This document shows, one piece after another, positions 34,568-43,917 of a stretch of DNA of 64,000 nucleotides. The DNA comes from Anaerovibrio lipolyticus LB2005. GTDB taxonomy: Bacteria; Bacillota; Negativicutes; Selenomonadales; Selenomonadaceae. Position 1 is the stretch's first letter. Every line of letters begins with the position of its first letter. The translations under genes and the position numbers were made by a program. The notes beneath the pieces were generated by a model. That model was not told the DNA's origin. It was given only the letters and a program-made list of their open reading frames with translations, and ran no database searches. The stretch spans positions 1-64,000 of the forward strand of contig NZ_JHYA01000002.1 in NCBI RefSeq assembly GCF_000621545.1, written 5' to 3'.

Positions 34568-36768
34568 TGGCTTCTTTTAACAATCCTGATTTTACCAGCA
34601 TGAATCTGAAAGAAGCTCCAGAGAGAAGCCCTGAAGAATGGCGTAAGCTGTTTGAGGACGCTGCCGGTGCCAATTTCGACAAGCTGACTGGCAAAACGAT
34701 GGAGCATATTCCTATAAAACCGCTGTATAACTATGATGAATATGAGCACATGAATCATCTGGATTTTGCCTCCGGCATTCCACCATGCCTTCGTGGCCCA
34801 TATTCCACCATGTATGTATTCCGCCCTTGGACAGTTCGTCAGTATGCAGGCTTCTCCACTGCTGAGGAATCAAACGCCTTCTACAGAAGAAATCTGGCTG
34901 CTGGTCAGAAGGGTCTGTCCATAGCCTTTGACCTTCCAACCCATCGTGGTTATGACTCCGATAACCCACGAGTTTTGGGTGATGTTGGTAAGGCCGGCGT
35001 TGCTATTGACTCTATTTTGGATATGCGTATTCTGTTCAGTGGTATTCCACTTGATCAGATGTCCGTATCCATGACCATGAATGGTGCGGTATTGCCAATT
35101 TTGGCCTTCTACATTCTCTCCGGTGAGGAGCAGGGCGTAGATAAGAGCGTAATGGCTGGTACCATCCAGAATGATATTCTTAAGGAGTTTATGGTACGTA
35201 ATACATATATTTACCCACCAGAAATGTCCATGCGTATCATTGGTGATATTTTTGAATATACCACCAAGTACATGCCTAAGTTTAACAGTATTTCCATTTC
35301 CGGCTATCACATGCAGGAGGCTGGTGCTACTGCTGATATTGAGCTGGGTTATACCCTTGCTGATGGTCTTGAATATATCCGTACTGGTGTGGCCGCTGGC
35401 CTTCCAGTAGATGCCTTTGCTAAACGGCTCTCCTTCTTCTGGGCTATTGGTAAGAATTACTTTATGGAGGTTGCCAAGATGCGTGCGGCTCGTGTGCTCT
35501 GGGCAAAGATTGTTAAGTCCTTCGGTGCTACCAATGACAAGTCCATGGCTCTCAGAACCCACAGCCAGACCTCCGGCTGGTCACTTACTGCCCAGGATCC
35601 ATTTAACAATGTATCCCGTACATTGATGGAGGCCATGGGTGCAGCCCTTGGTCATACTCAGTCACTCCATACCAATGCGCTGGATGAGGCCATTGCTTTG
35701 CCAACTGACTTCTCCGCCCGCATTGCCCGTAATACACAGCTTTACATTCAGGATGAGACCAGCGTATGTAAGATCATTGACCCATGGGGCGGCTCTTACT
35801 ATGTGGAGGCTCTCACTAATGAAATTATCCGTCGCGCATGGGCTCATATCCAGGAGGTTGAGGCTCTGGGTGGTATGGCTAAGGCTATTAACAGCGGTCT
35901 TCCTAAGATGCGTATTGAGGAGGCTGCTGCCCGCCGTCAGGCCCAGATTGACTCTGGTAATGAATCCATTGTTGGTCTGAATCGTTTCCGTCTGGAAAAG
36001 GAAGATCCACTGGAGATTTTGGCCATTGATAATACCGCTGTACGTCAGGCCCAGATCGAGCGTTTGGAAAAGCTCCGTGCTGAACGTAATGATGACGATG
36101 TTCGCCGTTGCCTTGAGGGTATTACAAAGGCTGCAGAGTCCCGTGACAATGGTAACCTCCTTGAAGCTGCTGTTGATGCTGCTCGTGCCCATGCTTCATT
36201 GGGTGAAATTTCCGATGCCGTTGAGAAGGTATCTGGCCGCTTCCAGGCTGTTATCCATACCATTTCCGGTGTTTATTCTTCTGAGTTTACCGATAAGAGT
36301 GCTTTGGAGAAGGCCCGTGAAATGGCTGATGAATTTGAAAATCTTACTGGTCGCCGTCCAAGAATTTTCGTGGCCAAGATGGGCCAGGATGGTCATGACA
36401 GAGGCCAGAAGGTTATAGCTTCTTCCTTCGCCGATATGGGCTGGGATGTTGATGTAGGTCCTCTTTTCCAAACCCCGGAGGAAACTGCACAGGATGCCGT
36501 CGATAATGATGTTCACATGGTTGGGTTCAGCTCTTTGGCCGCTGGTCATAATACTCTCCTTCCACAGCTGGTTCAGGAGCTGGAAAAGCTGGGCCGTGAT
36601 GATATCATGGTTTGCATCGGCGGCGTTATCCCAGTACAGGATTATGACTTCTTGTACGAAAGCGGAGCAGTGGCCATATTTGCACCAGGAACCAATATTC
36701 CTGAGGCGGGCATAAAGCTGTTGACCCTTTTGATAGAAAGAGCCAAGGAAGATTTAGCAGAGGAGTAA
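34567..36768 (+). CDS. mutB: Methylmalonyl-CoA mutase, large catalytic subunit
   Basis: 733 residues. It interconverts succinyl-CoA and methylmalonyl-CoA by a radical mechanism with adenosylcobalamin. '[20 protein letters not shown]' and '[20 protein letters not shown]' carry the Tyr and Arg that select the methylmalonyl carboxylate; '[20 protein letters not shown]' carries the active-site His. The C-terminal B12 domain has '[20 protein letters not shown]' with the cobalt-ligating His. Translation is coupled to mutA, and meaB follows after 12 bases. It acts in the cytosolic succinate-propionate pathway. Confidence 0.96.
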   Translation: MASFNNPDFTSMNLKEAPERSPEEWRKLFEDAAGANFDKLTGKTMEHIPIKPLYNYDEYEHMNHLDFASGIPPCLRGPYSTMYVFRPWTVRQYAGFSTAEESNAFYRRNLAAGQKGLSIAFDLPTHRGYDSDNPRVLGDVGKAGVAIDSILDMRILFSGIPLDQMSVSMTMNGAVLPILAFYILSGEEQGVDKSVMAGTIQNDILKEFMVRNTYIYPPEMSMRIIGDIFEYTTKYMPKFNSISISGYHMQEAGATADIELGYTLADGLEYIRTGVAAGLPVDAFAKRLSFFWAIGKNYFMEVAKMRAARVLWAKIVKSFGATNDKSMALRTHSQTSGWSLTAQDPFNNVSRTLMEAMGAALGHTQSLHTNALDEAIALPTDFSARIARNTQLYIQDETSVCKIIDPWGGSYYVEALTNEIIRRAWAHIQEVEALGGMAKAINSGLPKMRIEEAAARRQAQIDSGNESIVGLNRFRLEKEDPLEILAIDNTAVRQAQIERLEKLRAERNDDDVRRCLEGITKAAESRDNGNLLEAAVDAARAHASLGEISDAVEKVSGRFQAVIHTISGVYSSEFTDKSALEKAREMADEFENLTGRRPRIFVAKMGQDGHDRGQKVIASSFADMGWDVDVGPLFQTPEETAQDAVDNDVHMVGFSSLAAGHNTLLPQLVQELEKLGRDDIMVCIGGVIPVQDYDFLYESGAVAIFAPGTNIPEAGIKLLTLLIERAKEDLAEE

Positions 36769-36780
36769 TGGTGACGAGTT

Positions 36781-37974
36781 ATGGCAAAATACACCACTTC
36801 AAAACCAAGCTGGGTTCCTGATGAGCCCAATGAAAAGTTCGCCTGCAGTGTTATGGGCGGCATAGAGGGGATAAAGGACACCACCGTTGGCAATATCAAC
36901 CCTAATTTATTAAGTGGTAAGACAAAACCAAAACGGCGGCTGGTCTTAAGTGAGGATGATTATGTCAATGGGGTTCTTAAAGGGGACCGTATGACATTAT
37001 CCCGGGCTATAACTCTCATTGAAAGTAATAATTCCAAGCATTTTGCCAAGGCACAGCGGGTTTTACAAAGGCTTTTACCACATACAGGAAAGGCACTTAG
37101 AATAGGTATTACAGGTGTGCCGGGAGCTGGCAAGAGTACCATTATCGAGGCCTTCGGTAATATGCTCTGTGATGCTGGCCATAGAGTGGCTGTCTTGTCC
37201 GTTGACCCAACCAGCTCTGTTACCAAGGGCTCAATATTGGGCGACAAAACAAGAATGGGCACACTTTCCCGTCGTCAGGAGGCCTTTATTAGGCCTTCTC
37301 CTGCGGGGGGGACATTGGGGGGCGTCGCCAGAAAAAGTCGTGAGACTATGCTGATGTGCGAGGCTGCAGGCTATGATATTATTCTTATCGAAACTGTTGG
37401 CGTAGGCCAATCCGAAACCACAGTACGCTCCATGGTGGATTTTTTCATGCTGGTGGTGCTGACAGGTGCTGGTGACGACCTTCAGGGGATCAAGAAGGGT
37501 ATCATGGAGTTGGCAGATGCTATAGTTATTAATAAGGCAGATGGAGATAATCTCTTGAAGGCCAAGGTGGCCAGAGCCGAATATGAGCGGATGATTGAAT
37601 ACATCCGTCCTGCAACAGAGGGCTGGCCAACCCATGCCTATATGTGTTCAGCCTATACAAAGTATGGAATTCCAGAGCTTTGGAAGGTGATACAGGCCTT
37701 TAAAGAAATGACAACTGAAAGCGGTGTGTTCAATAAGCGCCGCAATCGTCAGCTTTTGGAATGGATGTACAGCATGATTGATGAACACCTTCATAGTCTG
37801 TTCTTTGATGATCCAGTTATAACGGGCAGAATGCCGGAGGTCAAGGATGCTGTACTCAACGGAATAATTTCACCAACCCAGGCGGTGAAGGAACTGGTTA
37901 ATATGTTTGATGTGGACATGGCAGCCCGCCGTCAAGTGGATATATTCCATCCGGAAGCCGAGGTGAAGTCATAA
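36781..37974 (+). CDS. meaB: MeaB-type GTPase, long form
   Basis: 397 residues, with a P-loop 'GITGVPGAGKSTIIEAFGNM' and 'VLSVDPTSSVTKGSILGDKT', the G3 metallochaperone family that guards methylmalonyl-CoA mutase and gates cobalamin transfer. About 65 extra N-terminal residues ('WVPDEPNEKFACSVMGGIEG' region) precede the conserved 'GDRMTLSRAITLIES' start; the second copy at 42479 lacks them. A C-terminal dimerisation arm is present. It lies in the mutAB operon and probably serves that mutase specifically. Confidence 0.93.
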   Translation: MAKYTTSKPSWVPDEPNEKFACSVMGGIEGIKDTTVGNINPNLLSGKTKPKRRLVLSEDDYVNGVLKGDRMTLSRAITLIESNNSKHFAKAQRVLQRLLPHTGKALRIGITGVPGAGKSTIIEAFGNMLCDAGHRVAVLSVDPTSSVTKGSILGDKTRMGTLSRRQEAFIRPSPAGGTLGGVARKSRETMLMCEAAGYDIILIETVGVGQSETTVRSMVDFFMLVVLTGAGDDLQGIKKGIMELADAIVINKADGDNLLKAKVARAEYERMIEYIRPATEGWPTHAYMCSAYTKYGIPELWKVIQAFKEMTTESGVFNKRRNRQLLEWMYSMIDEHLHSLFFDDPVITGRMPEVKDAVLNGIISPTQAVKELVNMFDVDMAARRQVDIFHPEAEVKS

Positions 37975-38541
37975 ATGTATACCAAGAAAATTTATTTCTC
38001 CGGTGGCAGCTTTCATGATTTACAGGCAGTTTTTAAAGAATTGACTGGTGTTATCAATGTGAGATGCGGTTATATTAATCCAGCATCAACTCCTGTGGAT
38101 TATGAATCTGTGACAGCTGGGCGCGTAGATGCTTTGATGGGCATTTGCGTGGAATATAATCCGAAAAAGACAGACGTTTCTTATTTGTTGGACATTCTTT
38201 TTTCTGTTGCTGATCCCTACAGTGAAAATCGTCAAGGTGACTTAATTGGTCCGATGTTTATGTGTGGAGTATACTACAACACTCCTGAAGATTTACCCCA
38301 AATACAGCTTCATCTGAACTTCATGGCCAATAGAACCAACCCACCGGCAGTAGCCGAAAGTAATCTGACGATTAACGACCCTGTAAGCGATCAGAAGCAA
38401 CGGAGGAAATTGTTTGTTAAATCCGAAGAAATAAAGACGTTTGTAGAGGCGGAGGAGACACATCAGGACTATTTTGAGAAGAATCCGGATGCTCCAAGGC
38501 AAATTGATATCCAAAAGTTTAAGGAGTATATTAATTCTTGA
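37975..38541 (+). CDS. MsrA-like protein lacking the catalytic cysteine
   Basis: 188 residues, beginning directly after the meaB stop. The overall MsrA (peptide methionine sulfoxide reductase) pattern is kept: the beta strand 'KKIYFSGGSFHDLQAVFKEL', 'GVINVRCGYINPASTPVDYE', 'DPYSENRQGDLIGPMFMCGV' and 'EETHQDYFEKNP'. However, the active motif Gly-Cys-Phe-Trp-Gly reads Gly-Ser-Phe-His-Asp, and the usual Gly-His-Ala-Glu segment reads 'GRVDALMGICVEY'. Normal reductase chemistry is therefore unlikely. Its place in the mutAB-meaB operon suggests a recruited binding role. A terminator follows. Confidence 0.75.
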   Translation: MYTKKIYFSGGSFHDLQAVFKELTGVINVRCGYINPASTPVDYESVTAGRVDALMGICVEYNPKKTDVSYLLDILFSVADPYSENRQGDLIGPMFMCGVYYNTPEDLPQIQLHLNFMANRTNPPAVAESNLTINDPVSDQKQRRKLFVKSEEIKTFVEAEETHQDYFEKNPDAPRQIDIQKFKEYINS

Positions 38542-38589
38542 ATAATAGCTGAATATACTTCTGCTTTTGACAGAAAATTTCATCAATAA

Positions 38590-38620
38590 GAAGGGGATAG
38601 CGTAAGCTATCCCTTTTATT
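38590..38620 (+). terminator. Terminator of the mutAB operon
   Basis: GGGATAGC-gtaa-GCTATCCC hairpin with TTTT on the right and AA on the left. Confidence 0.85.
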
Positions 38621-38645
38621 TGTATGACAATTTCTGCAACTTTTC

Positions 38646-38674
38646 TTGACTGAAAGCATCTGGAGTGGTAGACT
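38646..38674 (+). promoter_or_regulatory. Promoter of the CoA-transferase transcript
   Basis: TTGACT (38646-38651), a 17-base spacer and TAGACT (38669-38674). A separate TATAAT at 38685-38690 could be a second -10 box. Transcription would start about 20-25 bases before the structured leader. Confidence 0.65.
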
Positions 38675-38697
38675 TTGAGTGATGTATAATGTATATA

Positions 38698-38784
38698 TGC
38701 GAGAACGTATAACTATGGTTTGAGCGTATTATAACCTTAAGTTATAATCACCAGTCACAGGGGAAAAAGATAATACGTCTCGCA
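38698..38784 (+). ncRNA. Structured 5' leader, possible riboswitch
   Basis: The leader is enclosed by a 12-bp stem: TGCGAGA-(A)-CGTAT at 38698-38710 pairs with ATACG-TCTCGCA at 38773-38784, with a single bulged A. Inside is a perfect 8-bp hairpin ATTATAAC-CTTAA-GTTATAAT (38728-38748) and about 25 unpaired, purine-rich bases (CACCAGTCACAGGGGAAAAAG). It does not match a riboswitch class I know. It lies 48 bases before the CoA-transferase start codon. Confidence 0.5.
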
Positions 38785-38831
38785 CAGAAAATTTTGAGTT
38801 GCAGAAATGTGACTTTAGGGGAGGATTTTCG

Positions 38832-40337
38832 ATGATTGACATTCTCGACAGGGTACGCAACAAAGAATTACAGTCCAGGATTGTAACTGCTGAGGAGGCA
38901 GCTGCCTTCATTAAGCCTGGCATGAACGTTGGTACCTCAGGCTTCACACCATCAGGTTACCCAAAGGCTGTTCCAATGGCTTTGGCTGCTCGCATGGAAA
39001 AGGAGCATTTCAAGATTAACCTTTGGACCGGCGCTTCTACCGGTGATGAAGAGGACGGATGTCTTGCAAGAGCTGATGGTATTGCATTCCGCATGCCATA
39101 CCAGACAAACAAGGATATGCGTAACGCTATTAATAGCGGTAAGATTGAGTATGCTGACCTGCATCTGTCCGAGTCTGCACAGCTGGCTCGCTATGGATAT
39201 TTAGGCGGCAAGATTGATGTGGCTATCATAGAGGCTTGTGCCATTACTGAAGAGGGTAACATCATTCCTACTACTTCTATGGGTAATACTGCATCCTATG
39301 TTCAGACTGCAGATGTAGTTATCGTAGAGGTAAACACTTCTCAGCCATTGGAGCTGGAGGGTATGCATGATGTATATGTTCCTCTCGATCCACCAAATCG
39401 TCTCCCAATTCCTGTTGTTAAGCCTAATGACAGAATTGGTACTCCTTATATTCCTTGTTCTCCAGACAAGATCAAGTACATTGTACCTTGTGATATTACC
39501 GACAAGGTTCGTCCACTTGGTGAAATCGATGAGAATTCCCGCAAAATGTCCCAGAACTTTATCGAATTGCTCCATGCAGAGGTAAAGGCTGGTCGCATGC
39601 CTAAGAACCTGCTGCCATTGCAGTCTGGTGTAGGCGCTGTTGCTAATGCTGTTATTAGCGGATTCGTTGAGTCTGATCTGAAGGATCTCTCAGTTTATAC
39701 TGAGGTTATCCAGGATGGTATGTTTGACTTGATTGATGCAGGAAAGCTGAATTTTGCATCAGGCACCTCTCTCTCCCCATCCCCAGAAGGTTTGAAGCGT
39801 TTCTATGCTAATATCAAGGAATACAGAAAGCATATTGTGCTTCGTCCACAGGAGGTAGCAAATAGCCCAGAGGTTGCACGTCGTATCGGTGTAATCGCCA
39901 TGAACACCGCCATCGAGGCAGATATTTATGGCAACATCAACTCTACCCATATCATGGGTACCAAGATGATGAATGGTATCGGTGGTTCCGGTGATTTCGC
40001 CCGCAACGCTTACCTGACTGTATTCTTTACTGTATCTACTGCAAAGGATGGCAAGATTTCTTCCATTGTTCCTATGGTTTCTCATGTTGACCATACTGAG
40101 CATGATGTAGATATCATTGTTACTGAGCAGGGTCTGGCTGACCTTCGCGGCCTGTCTCCACGTCAGCGCGCAAAGGTTATTATTGAGAACTGCGCTCATC
40201 CAGACTTCAAGCCTATGCTGATGGATTATTATGAAAGAGCATTAGCAGAAACCAAGAGTGCTCATACTCCACACATTTTACATGAGGCACTTTCTTGGCA
40301 TGAAAGATTTATGAAAACAGGCACAATGAAGAAATAA
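38832..40337 (+). CDS. Succinate / propionyl-CoA CoA-transferase
   Basis: 501 residues from ATG 38832 (GGGGAGG upstream). It belongs to the acetyl-CoA hydrolase/transferase family with '[20 protein letters not shown]', '[12 protein letters not shown]', the glutamate of '[20 protein letters not shown]' that forms the CoA thioester, and '[20 protein letters not shown]'. Its position before mutase, epimerase and decarboxylase genes points to transfer of CoA from propionyl-CoA to succinate, closing the propionate cycle. Other acyl donors or acceptors remain possible. Confidence 0.88.
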   Translation: MIDILDRVRNKELQSRIVTAEEAAAFIKPGMNVGTSGFTPSGYPKAVPMALAARMEKEHFKINLWTGASTGDEEDGCLARADGIAFRMPYQTNKDMRNAINSGKIEYADLHLSESAQLARYGYLGGKIDVAIIEACAITEEGNIIPTTSMGNTASYVQTADVVIVEVNTSQPLELEGMHDVYVPLDPPNRLPIPVVKPNDRIGTPYIPCSPDKIKYIVPCDITDKVRPLGEIDENSRKMSQNFIELLHAEVKAGRMPKNLLPLQSGVGAVANAVISGFVESDLKDLSVYTEVIQDGMFDLIDAGKLNFASGTSLSPSPEGLKRFYANIKEYRKHIVLRPQEVANSPEVARRIGVIAMNTAIEADIYGNINSTHIMGTKMMNGIGGSGDFARNAYLTVFFTVSTAKDGKISSIVPMVSHVDHTEHDVDIIVTEQGLADLRGLSPRQRAKVIIENCAHPDFKPMLMDYYERALAETKSAHTPHILHEALSWHERFMKTGTMKK

Positions 40338-40354
40338 TAGGAGGATATTTCACT

Positions 40355-42001
40355 ATGAGCAATGAAAAGATTCAGGCTGGTTTAGATAAATATAATGCCA
40401 GCGTAGAAAAAGCTACTGCAAAATTCCCAGAGCGTCCAAACCTGCCAGAGCAGCGTCTGTACACTCCACTTGATATCAAGGACACTGACTATGCTGATGA
40501 AATCGGTTTCCCTGGAATGTATCCTTATACCCGTGGTGTACAGCCTACTATGTATCGTGGTCGTTTCTGGACCATGCGTATGTATGCTGGTTTCTCTACT
40601 GCAGCTGAATCCAATAAGCGCTATCGTTATCTGATTGAGTCCGGTGCTACTGGTCTCTCCTGCGCATTTGACCTTCCTACTCAGATTGGTTATGACTCTG
40701 ATGACCCTATTTCTGAGGGTGAGGTTGGTAAGGTAGGCGTTGCTATCGACTCTCTGGCTGATATGGAAGTCCTCTTCGACCAGATTGACCTTGGCAAGGT
40801 TTCCACTTCCATGACTATCAACGCTCCTGCATCTGTACTGCTTTCCATGTACATTGCAGTTGCTGAGAAGCAGGGTGTTCCTGCTGATCAGCTGAAGGGT
40901 ACTATTCAGAATGATATTCTGAAGGAGTATGCTGCACGTGGTACTTATATCTTCCCTCCACGTCCTTCCATGCGTCTGATTACCAACATCTTTGAGTATT
41001 GCTCCAAGAATGTTCCAAAATGGAATACCATTTCCATTTCCGGTTACCATATTCGTGAGGCAGGTTCTACTGCTTCTCAGGAAATCGCATTCACCATTGC
41101 AGATGGTATCGCATATTGCGAGGCTGCTATCAAGGCTGGTCTCCATATCGATGATTTTGCAGGCCGTCTGTCCTTCTTCTGGAATGCTCATAACAACGTA
41201 CTTGAGGAAGTTGCCAAGTTCCGTGCTTCCCGTCGCGTATGGGCAAAGGTTATGAAGGAGCGTTTCCATGCTGAGAAGCCTAAATCCATGATGCTTCGCG
41301 TACATACCCAGACTGCAGGTTCCATGCTGACTGCTCAGCAGCCTAACAACAACATTATCCGTGTTGCTCTCCAGACTGCCGCAGCTGTTATGGGTGGTAC
41401 CCAGTCCCTCCATACTAACTCCCGTGATGAGGCTTTGGCACTTCCTACCGAGGAGTCTGTAATGATCGCTCTCCGTACTCAGCAGATTGTTGCTTATGAG
41501 TCCGGCCTGGCTGACGTAATCGACCCATTGGCTGGCTCCTACTATGTAGAGGCCCTCACCAATAAGATCGAGAAGGAAGCTTGGGAATACATCAAGAAGA
41601 TTGATGAAATCGGCGGTGCTGTTGCAGCTATCGAGAAGGGCTATATCCAGAAGGAAATCCAGGATTCCGCTTACAAGTGGCAGATGGATGTTGAGTCTGG
41701 TGCAAAGACCATCGTTGGTGTTAATAAGTTCCAGATTGAAGAAGAGCCACCTAAGGGTCTCTTGAAGGTTGATGCTTCTGTAGGTGTTGCACAGTGCAAG
41801 CGTCTGGCTGATATGAAGGCTAAGCGTGACAATGATGCTGTCAAGGCTGCATTGGCTGACCTTAAGAAGGCTTGTCAGGATGAGAACGAGAACCTCATGC
41901 CTCATATTCTTAACGCAGTTCGTACCTATGCAACTCTCGGTGAGATTTGTGGCGTAATGCGTGAAGTATTTGGTGAGTATGAAGCTCATGTAAATCTTTA
42001 A
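40355..42001 (+). CDS. Methylmalonyl-CoA mutase, split type, catalytic subunit
   Basis: 548 residues: the mutase barrel without a B12 domain. '[20 protein letters not shown]' and '[20 protein letters not shown]' keep the Tyr and Arg that define methylmalonyl-CoA specificity (isobutyryl-CoA mutases have Phe and Gln there), and '[20 protein letters not shown]' keeps the catalytic His. The cobalamin domain is a separate protein encoded 17 bases downstream, as in archaeal two-piece mutases. It is a second enzyme for the same step as mutAB, in a different operon with a different leader. Confidence 0.93.
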   Translation: MSNEKIQAGLDKYNASVEKATAKFPERPNLPEQRLYTPLDIKDTDYADEIGFPGMYPYTRGVQPTMYRGRFWTMRMYAGFSTAAESNKRYRYLIESGATGLSCAFDLPTQIGYDSDDPISEGEVGKVGVAIDSLADMEVLFDQIDLGKVSTSMTINAPASVLLSMYIAVAEKQGVPADQLKGTIQNDILKEYAARGTYIFPPRPSMRLITNIFEYCSKNVPKWNTISISGYHIREAGSTASQEIAFTIADGIAYCEAAIKAGLHIDDFAGRLSFFWNAHNNVLEEVAKFRASRRVWAKVMKERFHAEKPKSMMLRVHTQTAGSMLTAQQPNNNIIRVALQTAAAVMGGTQSLHTNSRDEALALPTEESVMIALRTQQIVAYESGLADVIDPLAGSYYVEALTNKIEKEAWEYIKKIDEIGGAVAAIEKGYIQKEIQDSAYKWQMDVESGAKTIVGVNKFQIEEEPPKGLLKVDASVGVAQCKRLADMKAKRDNDAVKAALADLKKACQDENENLMPHILNAVRTYATLGEICGVMREVFGEYEAHVNL

Positions 42002-42018
42002 TTGGAGGTAATTGAGAA

Positions 42019-42408
42019 ATGGCTAAAGTTAGAGTATTAGTAGCAAAACCAGGCCTTGATGGCCATGACCGCGGTGCAAAGGTTGTTGCCAGAGCACTCC
42101 GTGATGCAGGCTTTGAGGTTATCTATACCGGTCTTCGTCAGACTCCTGAGCAGATTGCTGAGGCAGCTTTGCAGGAGGACGTTAATGTTGTGGCTATGTC
42201 CATCCTTTCTGGTGCACATCCACATCTCTTCCCTAAAGTTGTAAATCTGCTTCGTGAGAAGGGCATGGATGATGTTCTTATCATTGGCGGCGGTGTTATT
42301 CCTGAGACTGATATCCCAGCTCTTAAGGAAGCTGGCATTGCCGAGGTATTTACTCCAGGTACCCCAACCGGCGATATTGTTGACTTTATTAAAGCTAACG
42401 TAAAATAA
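42019..42408 (+). CDS. Methylmalonyl-CoA mutase, split type, B12-binding subunit
   Basis: 129 residues, only the Rossmann-like cobalamin domain. '[20 protein letters not shown]' carries the Asp-x-His-x-x-Gly that supplies the cobalt ligand, and '[20 protein letters not shown]' plus '[20 protein letters not shown]' complete the nucleotide-tail pocket. It must assemble with the 40355 product. GGAGGT precedes the ATG. Confidence 0.95.
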   Translation: MAKVRVLVAKPGLDGHDRGAKVVARALRDAGFEVIYTGLRQTPEQIAEAALQEDVNVVAMSILSGAHPHLFPKVVNLLREKGMDDVLIIGGGVIPETDIPALKEAGIAEVFTPGTPTGDIVDFIKANVK

Positions 42409-42424
42409 GTTTTTATACAGCAGA

Positions 42425-42452
42425 GATGACGGCTGCTTCGGTGGCTGTCATC
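42425..42452 (+). other. Intergenic hairpin between mutase and meaB2
   Basis: GATGACGGC / GCTGTCATC, a 9-bp stem with one G:T pair and a 10-base loop, followed by a weak T-rich stretch. It may trim or partly terminate the transcript, lowering downstream gene expression. Confidence 0.5.
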
Positions 42453-42478
42453 TTATTGCTGGTAACGGTGGTGCATAG

Positions 42479-43417
42479 ATGGACATTGTAGAAGAGCTTT
42501 TAAAGGGGAACCGATTGGCTTTATCCCGTGCGATTACAGCCATCGAAAATGAGTACGATGAAGCTATGGATATTATGAAAAAGCTTTATCCTCATACAGG
42601 TCACGCTTTTGTTCTGGGTATTACCGGCCCTCCTGGTGCTGGCAAGAGTACTCTTACTGACAAGCTGGCCAGAGCTTATAGAGCACAGGGCAAGACAGTA
42701 GGTATTATCGCCATTGACCCTACCAGCCCATTTACCGGCGGTGCTATCTTAGGTGACCGCATCAGAATGAATGGTCTTACTATGGACGAAGGAGTTTTCA
42801 TTCGCAGTATGGGAACCCGCGGAAGCCTTGGTGGCCTTTCTCATAAGACAGCTGATGCAGTCAAGGCCATGGATGCCTTTGGTAAGGACATTATTTTCGT
42901 TGAGACTGTTGGTGTTGGACAGTCCGAGGTAGATATTGTCAAGGCGGCTGATACAACAATGGTTGTATTGATTCCTGGCATGGGTGATGATATTCAGGCC
43001 ATTAAGGCGGGTATCCTTGAAATTGGTGATGTGTTCACCATTAACAAGGCTGATCATGATGGTGCTGACAAGCTGGTTCGTGAAATGAATATGATGCTTG
43101 ATTTGGACGGATTAATGACAGATTGGCGTCCACCTATCCAGAAGGTAATTGCCAGCCAGAATGAAGGTATTACCGAAACAATTGAAAACATTGAAAAACA
43201 TTTTAAGTATATTTCTGAAAACGGAATATTGACCAAACGCCGTACAGAGCGTTCCAAGAACGAAATGCTGGATGTGCTCCATAGCAATATAGGTTCTTAT
43301 ATTACCAACAAGCTGGTAGAAACCGGCAAGATGGATGAATATGTAGAGCAGATTAAGGCTAGGGAGACCGATCCTTATACGGTTGTTAGCAATGTAATGA
43401 AGGATATGCTTAAATAA
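42479..43417 (+). CDS. MeaB-type GTPase, short form
   Basis: 312 residues, the standard length for MeaB. P-loop 'GITGPPGAGKSTLTDKLARA', switch segments 'IAIDPTSPFTGGAILGDRIR' and 'FVETVGVGQSEVDIVKAADT', base-recognition 'INKADHDGADKLVREMN', and the C-terminal arm. It presumably protects the split mutase encoded just upstream. The 36781 copy is longer and belongs to the other mutase operon. Confidence 0.93.
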   Translation: MDIVEELLKGNRLALSRAITAIENEYDEAMDIMKKLYPHTGHAFVLGITGPPGAGKSTLTDKLARAYRAQGKTVGIIAIDPTSPFTGGAILGDRIRMNGLTMDEGVFIRSMGTRGSLGGLSHKTADAVKAMDAFGKDIIFVETVGVGQSEVDIVKAADTTMVVLIPGMGDDIQAIKAGILEIGDVFTINKADHDGADKLVREMNMMLDLDGLMTDWRPPIQKVIASQNEGITETIENIEKHFKYISENGILTKRRTERSKNEMLDVLHSNIGSYITNKLVETGKMDEYVEQIKARETDPYTVVSNVMKDMLK

Positions 43418-43449
43418 GTGTGAATAAAAGATTTAGGGGGAAAACAAAA

Positions 43450-43872
43450 ATGGCATTCAAGATTTTAGGCGTTGACCACATTGGTATTGCATGCAAGGAT
43501 TTACAGGAAGGCAAGGACCTCTGGACCACCATTGGTTTAGCTTGCACTGGTGAGGAAACTGTTGCAGAGCAGAAGGTTACTACTACTTTCCATCCAACTC
43601 CAAACGGTTCCGAAATTGAGCTGTTGGTTGGTACTGCTGATGACAGCCCTATTGCTAAGTTCATCGAAAAGAACGGCGGCCGTGGTGGTATTCAGCACAT
43701 TGCTCTCCGTGTTGATGACCTTCCTGCTGCAATCGCTGATCTTCAGGAGAAGGGTATTGTTATGATTGACAAGGCTCCTCGTAAGGGTGCTGGCGGCGCT
43801 GATATCGCTTTTGTTCATCCAAAATCTGCTGGTGGCGTTCTGCTCGAACTTTGTCAGCACGAAGACCGTTAA
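43450..43872 (+). CDS. mce: Methylmalonyl-CoA epimerase
   Basis: 140 residues from ATG 43450 behind AGGGGGAAA. A glyoxalase-fold protein with 'VDHIGIACKDLQEGKDLWTT' (metal His), 'TTFHPTPNGSEIELLVGT', 'GRGGIQHIALRVDDLPAAIA' (second metal His) and a final Glu in 'GGVLLELCQHE'. It interconverts the R and S forms of methylmalonyl-CoA, linking the mutase product to the decarboxylase. Confidence 0.95.
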   Translation: MAFKILGVDHIGIACKDLQEGKDLWTTIGLACTGEETVAEQKVTTTFHPTPNGSEIELLVGTADDSPIAKFIEKNGGRGGIQHIALRVDDLPAAIADLQEKGIVMIDKAPRKGAGGADIAFVHPKSAGGVLLELCQHEDR

Positions 43873-43917
43873 TCATGTATTAAATACAGCCACTTGTGGC
43901 TGATTAGGAGGCAAAAA

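Noticed and set aside
38685-38690. TATAAT as the only -10 box for the TTGACT at 38646
   Set aside because: The spacing would be 33 bases; TAGACT at 38669 gives the correct 17-base spacer.
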